From: Seminavis robusta
Lineage: Eukaryota > Bacillariophyta > Bacillariophyceae > Naviculales > Naviculaceae
NCBI GenBank assembly: GCA_903772945.1
Contig: CAICTM010000168.1
Coordinates: forward strand, 38,058-102,057
Direction: 5' to 3'
Length of the DNA stretch: 64,000 bases
Shown: in pieces, positions 17,760 through 26,300 of the stretch
How the letters are laid out: each line of letters opens with the position of its first letter
Numbering within the stretch: the first letter of the stretch is position 1
The notes under the pieces: generated by a model
The model's database searches: none
The model's input: the letters and a program-made list of their open reading frames with translations, nothing else
Told to the model about the DNA's origin: nothing
Made by a program: the position numbers and the translations under genes

Positions 17760-20069
17760 CTAGCAACAAGTATTGCCAATTTTTCGCGGTGTTGGTGGCA
17801 CATTTCGATAGTTTACTGGCCGAGACAAGAAGGAAGGATCGGTCTCTACAGACATTGCTTCCTGGTTCAGGTCATCGAGGATGTATGACGAATCTTGATA
17901 GCCAAAACCGCCAAAGGCACGGGCATAGCCGAGACCACTCCTCTTTGAATGTCGGTTGTTAGCTTCATCCAGCTGCCAGTCTCCAACTTCGGGGCCCACA
18001 AGCTCTTCCTCGGTCGGGTGCACAAACGATTCGTCATCAAAGTCAGTACGACCATCGTCGAAATTGGCATACATTTTCTTGACACGTTGCGTTCGCCTCT
18101 TTCGTGAGAACGCGACCTTCAAGATAACCAAGGAAACCAAAACAAGTCCAAGAACTCCCATGGAGAATCCAATGGCCTTGTTGTTTGGGTCGTCAGTGAC
18201 GACCGCCGCTCTCGCCGCGGCTATTTGCGTTGTGCTACCGTTGGATTCAGAGTCCACCTGAACAGGTCCCGGTGTCACTCCCTGCAACTCTGGCATGTCG
18301 GCCCCTAGAATGGCTCGTTGCAAGTCGTCCTTTATGGCCTCGTGGTCATCCAATACGGTGTAATGGTAAACATTGACAGCCACGGAAACTGGAATGCAGG
18401 TTGGTTCCGGAGGACCGGCCGCCCGCTCCTCGGGTTCAGGAGGACCGGCTGTCCGCTCCTGGGGTCCGACCACGTGTGAGTTTGGAGCTTCTGCACTGGC
18501 TGCAGCTGACACGGACGGCGTTTCATCAACGGGGACACTGCCTCCCAAAATGAGTGGCTCTGCATTTGCTGGCCCAGGTCGTTCGTTAGATTCTGGCAAG
18601 TACTGTCTTGCCGAGGCGCTAATCAGACTCCTTCGTGTCATGGAGGAGCACTCCTCGCCTGATCGGGCGGGCCTCCCAAATAGCACGTTGGTGATGTAGC
18701 CTGGAGCGACTTCATCGGTACCCAACACGCCGCTGCAACCAGCCACTACCGAGGCCACTTCCCGTTGGAGATAACCGCGCAATCGTTCCAGAAACTGTTC
18801 CTCATTGTCAGTTTGGACTTGCAGTTCCGACAGAATGGTGAAGGTTGTGACCATATCCGTGACGGGACCCTGGTCGTTGGCAATATCATTACAGGAAACG
18901 GCCCGCACTTCTTCCACGGAGGCTTCCATGATAACACCCGAGTCGGAATAAAGAGCACCCGACTGGCCCTGGTATACGGTTGTGGCGGTTCCCGACGACA
19001 CTGTTGCCGTTCCCTGTTCGGGAGGATACTCTCGCATGGGGAGTGAGCTTTCGCCGTAGTCTGTGAACTCATCGCACTCGGCATCACGGGCACTGGAAGC
19101 CCCCTTTTTGTTGTTGCTTTTGATGGCACTGTTGGCGCTTTTGAGTCCTCGCATGCGTGAACCCGACTTTTTCGCGGCCTTTGCAGATTTCCCGGATGCC
19201 ACACCGGATCGACCGCATCTTGCCGCCCCCTCTTTGTCTGCCTTTGCAGCTAGCTTGGCAGCTTTTTTGGCGGACTTGTCGTTTGAAGCGGATCTACCAC
19301 TGTCCGCATTGGCAGCTAGCTTGGCAGCTTTTTTGGCCGACTTGTCGTTCGAAGTGGATCTACCACTGTCGGAAACACCAGCAGCCTTGGCACCGGATTT
19401 GGCGGCAGATGCCTGTTTGGCCGATTTTCCAGAAGCGCCGCTAGCAGACTTTCCAGCAGCACTGAAGAACCCAGCAGGCTCGCTGCGGGAGTATGTGTTA
19501 GTCGTAGAGGTGGTTGTGGTCGTAGTAGTAGATGCCAAGGGTGTTTGCTCCGCCATGACTTCTGGTGGTGGATATTCGCGATCAGGGACACCGCTGCTGG
19601 GCCCACCAGTGCCACCACCAGAGTTACGACTAGCAGAGTCACATTTCTTGCCTCCCTTTAGTCGGCGGCGTTTTCGTCCTCCTTTTTCACTCTTGTCGCT
19701 CTTATCTTTCTCGGCACTCTTGCCAGTTTCAGATTCGGCGTTTGACCGAGCTCCCTCCACGCATTCATCTGCTTCTGCCCGAGACGAGCCGCTGTCGTCT
19801 TTGGCACTCTTGACAGTATCATACTTGGCACTGCGCTGATACCGATCACCACTGGGGTATTCTCGGTCTCCCGATGGCAAATTGGACGCATAGATAGCAT
19901 CCCCACCGACTGCTGGTAGCTGGCGTCCAATATTATGTGGATGTTGTTTGCCGTAGCCCACTACTCCCCGAACTCGTTTGAGAGTCGGTGCAGTCGCCAA
20001 ACTTGTCGAGGCAGATAACACTGCTGCAATACACACCCACACAATGCGGCTGGATACCTGCACCGTCAT
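17760..20069 (-). CDS. Silaffin-like single-pass membrane protein
   Basis: The 769-residue product has a signal peptide (about 1-27, RIVWVCIAAVLSASTSLATA), a long lumenal part, one membrane segment (about 632-653, AIGFSMGVLGLVLVSLVIL) followed by basic SRKRRTQRVKK, and a cytosolic tail of about 110 residues. The lumenal part from about 75 to 330 is rich in Lys and Ser with KxxK clusters (GKSAKQA, NDKSAKKAAKLAA twice, SGKSAKAAKKS) and an RRRLKGGKK site; this resembles silaffins and silica-associated membrane proteins of diatoms in composition. A 22-residue unit is tandemly duplicated (about 234-277). A folded region with cysteines follows (about 384-475 and 558-592: VSVAVNVYHYTVLDDHEAI). Pro-rich repeats AGPPEP link the two. 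A role at the silica deposition vesicle membrane is inferred from composition only; an adhesion or cell-wall role is possible. The gene has no intron. Confidence 0.75.
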   Translation of the reverse strand: MTVQVSSRIVWVCIAAVLSASTSLATAPTLKRVRGVVGYGKQHPHNIGRQLPAVGGDAIYASNLPSGDREYPSGDRYQRSAKYDTVKSAKDDSGSSRAEADECVEGARSNAESETGKSAEKDKSDKSEKGGRKRRRLKGGKKCDSASRNSGGGTGGPSSGVPDREYPPPEVMAEQTPLASTTTTTTTSTTNTYSRSEPAGFFSAAGKSASGASGKSAKQASAAKSGAKAAGVSDSGRSTSNDKSAKKAAKLAANADSGRSASNDKSAKKAAKLAAKADKEGAARCGRSGVASGKSAKAAKKSGSRMRGLKSANSAIKSNNKKGASSARDAECDEFTDYGESSLPMREYPPEQGTATVSSGTATTVYQGQSGALYSDSGVIMEASVEEVRAVSCNDIANDQGPVTDMVTTFTILSELQVQTDNEEQFLERLRGYLQREVASVVAGCSGVLGTDEVAPGYITNVLFGRPARSGEECSSMTRRSLISASARQYLPESNERPGPANAEPLILGGSVPVDETPSVSAAASAEAPNSHVVGPQERTAGPPEPEERAAGPPEPTCIPVSVAVNVYHYTVLDDHEAIKDDLQRAILGADMPELQGVTPGPVQVDSESNGSTTQIAAARAAVVTDDPNNKAIGFSMGVLGLVLVSLVILKVAFSRKRRTQRVKKMYANFDDGRTDFDDESFVHPTEEELVGPEVGDWQLDEANNRHSKRSGLGYARAFGGFGYQDSSYILDDLNQEAMSVETDPSFLSRPVNYRNVPPTPRKIGNTCC
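19246..19377 (-). repeat. 66-bp tandem duplication in the silaffin-like gene
   Basis: Two adjacent 66-bp copies (19246-19311 and 19312-19377) differ at only a few positions. Each encodes 22 residues built around NDKSAKKAAKLAA, doubling the lysine cluster. The near identity indicates recent duplication or ongoing homogenisation. Confidence 0.85.
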
Positions 20070-21486
20070 GGTTGGATTAATTCAACTCAACTCCTTCAAT
20101 CAATTCCACTCCACTTTTCGTGACTGCTCTGATGGATGCTCTTGGTGTTGCTGCTGGGTTCGTTCCTGTCTTGCTGCTCTAGCTTGCTCCGGATCAATCG
20201 TCGGGTCGTCGTCGTGTTGGAAAAAAGGCGGTCAGGTGATTGCCTGCTGGAATTGAAAATGTGAGGAATGGGTCGTGGCATATCGTTTCTGTTGGTAACG
20301 GTTTGTGGTCACACTGTGCTCGCCAGGAGGAAATGGGCGGCAATTCTGTAGGTAATTTCAAACTGCAATCCAACCCGACTGGGAATGCCCGGTCTTGGGA
20401 GAGGATCTTTCGCGCTAGTTGAGTTACATGTACCAGACTGCACGGAGCTCTCAACCGCATTTGTCGGATGATGGGTTCCATTGACGTTGGATAGCTATCC
20501 AACTTAGTTGCTGTCAAGAGTCAAGAGTGGAAAAAAGGGTTGGCCAGGGGAGCCAGCTAGCAGGTAGCTCTAGCTAGATGCGGCGGTGTATCATGCAGCA
20601 TTCAGGCTGGTGGACGGAAGCAACTACCGCAGGCGGTGGCCTTTGCCTGAGCAAAACACACGATTCTGTTTGTCTATCCACTTCAGAGAGAGAGTTAAAG
20701 CATTTTGATATCCATCGTTTAGTGTACAGTACCTCTAGCTAGAGTCTGCAGTGAGAAATAGTTGTTGGTAAACTCGACGACACGATTTTTTGGCGTACCG
20801 TTGACCCTGCAGGTGAAGATTCTTCTTGGCACTTTGGAGACTGGGCTGGGAATACTAGCTTGTTTCAGCACCGGAGTTGTCTCAATGAACGACGGCACAG
20901 TAACATTGTGCTTGGGTTGATGTCAGGATCTGCGACCCGGTTTGGGCGTGGTCGTTCTGTGGCTCTCAAAAATATTGCATCCTGAAACTAGTCTACTGGA
21001 TACCGCCGGATACAGCTGTACACGTACTGGTACGGTACCGTAGCGTAGTGGATTGAAAAAAGTCAGGCTGATGCGACAGCCATTTACATCCCCGCGACGG
21101 ACAAGACGACACCCTATCTCCATGCAATGAATAACTACATGTAGCTACTAGTCTAGACCCCGCCTGCTTACGATTGATTACATGTAGTCCATCCTTGTTT
21201 GACACTGTTGGAAGTACCGAATTGCTGTTCTAGCTAGCTAGTAGATGCACTGTATGCATAACAACATTTTCTTCCAACTTCAGATGATTTAGTTTCCACG
21301 TTCAGAGTTCACGTTTGGAATTTCCACGGAGGTACGTCATACTCCAAATCTGCATCGTGGCATTTTTGGCCTTCCACCTTCCTCATTGATTGGTCCATGT
21401 CCTGCTTCCATTGCAGATGTGGATGATCATACCCACTCTAAAAGCTCCACCAAAAGAATTCTCCTTGACTGACTACTAGATAGATA
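20070..21486. other. Intergenic, between divergent genes
   Basis: The silaffin-like and J-protein genes diverge from this 1.4-kb stretch, so both promoters lie in it. Clusters of GTAC and CTAG palindromes occur at about 20715-20745, 21013-21045, 21135-21155 and 21228-21245. A pair of similar segments at 21290-21330 (ccacgttcagagttcacgttt) is noted. No coding exon was recognised. Confidence 0.5.
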
Positions 21487-23193
21487 ATGATTTGGAAGTG
21501 GCTTTGGCTGCTGTGCCTCATCGAGCATCTCCAAGCCACAGCATCCAAGGTTGAAGATGAGGAGTTTTCTTGTGCTCCCGACCAAGTCAAGTATGAATGG
21601 GAACGATTAAACTACTATGAGATTCTTGGTTTTTCAGGCTCCTCTCGGTCGCACAAATCTTTGGATTCCAAAGCCATTCGTAAGGCTTACCGATCCCAGG
21701 CTCAGGCTTGGCATCCCGACAAACTGGCACCCAACCAGACAATCAGCATTGACCACATCAATGCTAGATTTGCTCAGATTGCTCAAGCCTACCACGTCCT
21801 GAAGGATCCACAAAAACGAGCTTCCTATGATCGATTCCTTCAAACTTGCGAATACCAAAAAGAGCGTGGTCATCATCAGAGACAGAATCCGCCACACTAC
21901 CAACAACAGCAACAGCAACAACAATATGCCCATAGGCAGCAAAACCATAGAAGCCAGAACCAGAATCATCAATCTGGAAGATTTGGTCCAGCATCGGTAC
22001 GAAAAGAACAAGAAATGCTAGTGGACCCCATGACGGGGGCTCCAATCCTACGGGAAACCATATACGAAGAGTTTGCCAGAGACAATCGCTACAGAATATC
22101 CATTCAAGATTTCTTGGTCGAGTCCATGGATTCATGGGGAAACGCCTACTACCAACCCCTCTATCCTTCACCAAGAATAGTCGAAGAAGGACCAATCAAT
22201 CATCAGTACCAAGAACAGCAAGACTTTTTCCAAAAGAGTTCTTCGCAGAACACTCTCGAAGATGGAGCTGTCATGAGATCTCATGAAATGATCGTATCAG
22301 ACAATGAACGGTATCGTGCACATGTAGACAACTGTCAGCTGGTCATTGAAGCCAGAACCATGAAACACGGCGACAGAGTGGAACCAGAGATTCACGTGGT
22401 TTGGAAATCCAATAATCAGGTACCTTTCATGGGAGTCAATGAGTGCTTCTTGGCGTTGCAAGATGGCCAGCTAATGATTGCCGGTGGAAGCCCCGAATTT
22501 CACACGGGTAGCATTCTTTGGTTCAGCGATGCCGACAACAATAACATTGAGGACGAGGAATCTTTCCTCTTTTCTCGTCAAAAGAAACGGTATCAGGCAA
22601 AGCTGGAGAATGACGGAAAGTTGGTGGCATACAGGCTCGCCGAGGACGACGACCCAAGATGTGTCTGGGCAAGCGGGCCATTGGGATGCATTCGGGTTGT
22701 GAGTCAACCAAGTCACTTGTTGCGAGTCGCACAGGATCGGCTTGGTGAAGCTTTCCAAGAACTGTTTGGAGAATCCGATGAGCCAAATTACAACAATTCA
22801 CAGGGCATGTTCGACGATGACGATGACGGCAATATCCTTTCAAGCCTGTTCAGGTCTGTGAAACAAGCCTACGATCGATTTGAAGACCAGGGGGAGCATT
22901 TCATGTCCAGTATAAATCACAATATCAAAAGGGCCTTTGGTTGGGGCAATGACATGGACGAGGAAGACGAAGAGAATGAAAACGTCTTCTTGAAACTAGC
23001 AAGCAATGTTATGAGGTTCATCAACGGAGCTAAAGATGATGACGTCATGTCAGGTCTACTTAGCAATGTCAAGCAACCATTCCAGGAGTTGAATCTGGCC
23101 CGCAAGCGTGTTGAAGCCTCCTTGGAAGAGAGGACCATCAGATTTGTGCACAATTCAATGTTGCGTTGGCAAAAGTACCGCTCTGAAAAGTGA
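21487..23193 (+). CDS. Secretory-pathway J-domain protein with lectin-like region
   Basis: J proteins recruit and activate Hsp70. This 568-residue protein starts with a signal peptide (MIWKWLWLLCLIEHLQATA), so it probably serves an ER-lumenal Hsp70 (BiP). The J domain spans about 40-117: NYYEILGF, AIRKAYRSQAQAWHPDKLAP with the HPD at 76-78, FAQIAQAYHVLKDPQKRASYD. A Gln/His-rich linker (about 128-160) follows. Residues about 265-405 have motifs resembling bulb-type mannose-binding lectin repeats: RYRAHVDNCQLVIEAR, CFLALQDGQLMIAG, YQAKLENDGKLVAYR, CVWASG. The C-terminal third is acidic and helical. A J domain joined to a lectin-like module could target glycoproteins; this is inferred. The zinc-finger and client-binding domains of DnaJ/ERdj3 are not seen. 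There is no KDEL-type retention signal at the C-terminus (RSEK). No intron. Confidence 0.82.
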   Translation: MIWKWLWLLCLIEHLQATASKVEDEEFSCAPDQVKYEWERLNYYEILGFSGSSRSHKSLDSKAIRKAYRSQAQAWHPDKLAPNQTISIDHINARFAQIAQAYHVLKDPQKRASYDRFLQTCEYQKERGHHQRQNPPHYQQQQQQQQYAHRQQNHRSQNQNHQSGRFGPASVRKEQEMLVDPMTGAPILRETIYEEFARDNRYRISIQDFLVESMDSWGNAYYQPLYPSPRIVEEGPINHQYQEQQDFFQKSSSQNTLEDGAVMRSHEMIVSDNERYRAHVDNCQLVIEARTMKHGDRVEPEIHVVWKSNNQVPFMGVNECFLALQDGQLMIAGGSPEFHTGSILWFSDADNNNIEDEESFLFSRQKKRYQAKLENDGKLVAYRLAEDDDPRCVWASGPLGCIRVVSQPSHLLRVAQDRLGEAFQELFGESDEPNYNNSQGMFDDDDDGNILSSLFRSVKQAYDRFEDQGEHFMSSINHNIKRAFGWGNDMDEEDEENENVFLKLASNVMRFINGAKDDDVMSGLLSNVKQPFQELNLARKRVEASLEERTIRFVHNSMLRWQKYRSEK

Positions 23194-23304
23194 ATTGTTT
23201 CAACGGTACCTGGTGGGCACCCAGGATCGGAAGGTTGCAGGAACGTGCAACCAGTCTTCTTTTGGGGTTGCCATTTCTTTGCTGTTTGTATGTTCAACGG
23301 AGTC

Positions 23305-26300
23305 TCATTTCTTAACTCGGGTACCGGCCCATGGTTGTTGACAAATGACACACTGGGTCTTCCCGCTTCTCTTGAACCACTCCGTCAGGCACTGCGTGTG
23401 GAATCGATTGGAGCATGTTGTGCATTCAAGCTCAGGTAGCTTGTGACTCTTGAGATGCAGCACGCTATAGCAAACTGGGCATGGTTCCACCCCATCAAAC
23501 TCCTTGTCCACATTCTCCTTCCACAACATCAAAGCTTCTTGCAAAGTTCCACCCTGATTGTTCAGCATCATGGTAATTTGGAGCGACCAAAGCTTCCAAC
23601 GCTTGGCAGACACTCCAAGAGTTTGTGAACAATCCACCTCGGCATTCCGGAGAGGGAAGAAGGACGGCAGTCGGATCATGACTTTGAGCTTGATTTCATC
23701 TTGAATGTAAATTGCCGTGATCTCTCTAGTCGTCACACTTCCAGTGACAGTCATGGTGCCAAAGACATTTTTGATTGTAGCATACTTCAGCCTCTCCAAT
23801 TCGCTCCGCAGGATCACAGGTGCAATGTGGGCTTCAATGTAATCGCGAATAGGTCCAGTGTAAACCTTGGGACACTCGCTTTCCCACCATTTCCTGGACA
23901 GCGTGGGCAGGGCCTCCACAGTACGAAACAATACTAGAGAGGCCAGTTCCATTTTGTTCACCATGGCTTCGTTCCTTATCAGCGCATCCAAATCCACATC
24001 TGAGCTGGCCTTTCCAGAACGATCAGTACCCACTCCCGTGTGAAGTAATATCAGGTTAAGGATCGAATCCACGGCGCCACTCTTGTCGATGTAGGAGCAG
24101 AGCGATGGACGGTATGACGGGTCCTTTCGCACAAAGGCATCGATGAAACTCAAACAGGCGAGCCAAGCTAACATCCTGCCAATGATGACTTCGTGGTGGA
24201 CGCTATCACTGTACTCTTCATCTGACCAAGACTCAATTTCGGTCATTAGCCTGTGCGGTAGCAGTTCACTTGTAGTCTCAACATCTTCTTCCAGCTCATC
24301 CTTCTCTTCTGTGTCCATGGTTTCCGTCCATTGCGCCAGTCGCCGGGACGTCGCCTCGTTGGGAGTTGGGTCACCCAGCACCTGTGTTGATCGGGCAAGA
24401 GCTTCCAGCAAGCGGAACGCCTGCCAACGCTTGTCTTCTGCAGTCAGAGCTTCAACAAACGTATCCGCGAATTCCGAGCACGTAGCCGTGAGTAAGTCTT
24501 GATCTCGGGTGACCATCGAAGAAACGATATCCGGAAATCTCGAGAGTGATCGCCAGGCTGGGCGAATCCCGCTGATAGGATGGCAATTCTCGTCGAAATC
24601 TTGTCCGATTATGCCGTGTTGCTTGATGCTGTGCTCCCACTTCAACGAGAAGCCTTCCATGACTCGCATTACGGTCTGTACTCCAAGATTGGCAACGTTG
24701 GAATCGTACTTTCGAGAAGCAACCAATGCGATCTGGATACCACGCAGCGCAAGCAGTGTATCCATGTCGGATCCATTCGAGTCACCGCTGCCGAGGATTG
24801 AGATGGCTCCGTTGTACAGGCATACGAGAGCCCGATCGCGAAGTTCACTATTGTTTCCAAGCGCCCCGTCCGATGTTATCAACCAAGAAAACACAGCGCG
24901 ATCCAATTCAGATACAGTCTCGCCAGAAGTATGAGCCCCGTGATACTCCAGAACCGAAGCAGTTATTTGCTCAGCATCGAATGTCATCAGCTGGGAATTC
25001 CAATCGGCTTCAGGGGTATTCAGGCCCAGACCACACGACAAAGACAGGAGCATGAGCTCCTGAACAACAGTTTCTACGGTTGTATCCCCATGATCACTCA
25101 GCAGGGCGCGAAGTCGGCCAACGGATCCTTGCAACAACTGAAACATGTCGTAGTGAAGGCTCCCAATGCCCCTTTCAGATCCAACGCCACACTGGAAGAA
25201 GACAACACTCGCGAGCTCGGCTGCGCAGGATCTCCAGGGAGTTGAAGAAAAGGATTCCTTGTTGAGAGCAGGAACAATCATTTTCGCTATTCTTTCTCGA
25301 TCAAATTCCTCCGAGGCATCTTCGGCGTCATCTTCTTCGGGATTGAAGACATCTCGTGGCTTGACTCTGTCGACCATGAGATCACAAAGCTGCGATGCAA
25401 GAGCTACGGCCTTCCGGACGCCGCTTAAGTCTTGAGCTTGCAAGAATGCTCTGAGTTCGGATGTAGCCGCAATTAGCCAACTTTCCAGCGTTTTCCTACG
25501 TAGACTCGTCTTTCCCCCGAGTACTGCCAAAAGTTGAGCACAATGATCCTTTCGTTGCGCTGCACGAATTGAGCCGGCCCCGCCGACGCTTGCCTCTGAT
25601 AAGGACATCAAGAGTTGCACAACGAACGGAGTATCGTTCTGAGCACCGCAGCTTTGAAGGAGCTCAAGTCTCTCCGCAGTTAAGATCTCAGAGAAGATGT
25701 TCATCAGACAGCAGAAAAGGAAATCTCTGCTCATAGAAGACTGCCATAATGAGATATCCCCGAGTGCAACCAACTCCAACAATGACATTGCGCCCTTTTC
25801 TTGCTTGCCGAATCGCATCAAACGACGAGCCATGTCAGACCACAGCTCCACATCTTTCTGGGCGTTTGATTCCCTGGCCTTTGATGCCTTGGCTACCAAA
25901 GCAGAGCGAAGGATAGTGGAGCTCTTCGCAATGACGGTTGACAAGTGATTTGCGTCATTTAGCAGCAATTCTACTGCCAGTTCATCCCATTCGTGCCCAC
26001 CTTGACACCATGATCGCAACGCAATTCGATGGATCTCGTCCGCCTGAAGCGACGAGGCATTAGATGATAGAACCAAAAGAGTTTCGAGGATCGGACCAGG
26101 GACGGTATTTGCAACGACAGGAGCGTCGTCACTTCCTGAACTCGGACAAGCCTCGTCCACCCACGCTTGGAGGACGGATTGTCGTACCAGAGCCGGAGTG
26201 CCTTTAAGCCCAGCGCAGGTCTGGAGAAAAGATTTCACTTCGTTATCTTTCTCCTCCTCATGGCTTTCACCGATTTCCATCGCATCCTTCACAACTTGAA

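Noticed and set aside
19063-19839. 258-codon Ala/Leu-rich plus-strand frame
   Set aside because: Antisense to the lysine/alanine-rich part of the silaffin-like gene; its composition is explained by that.
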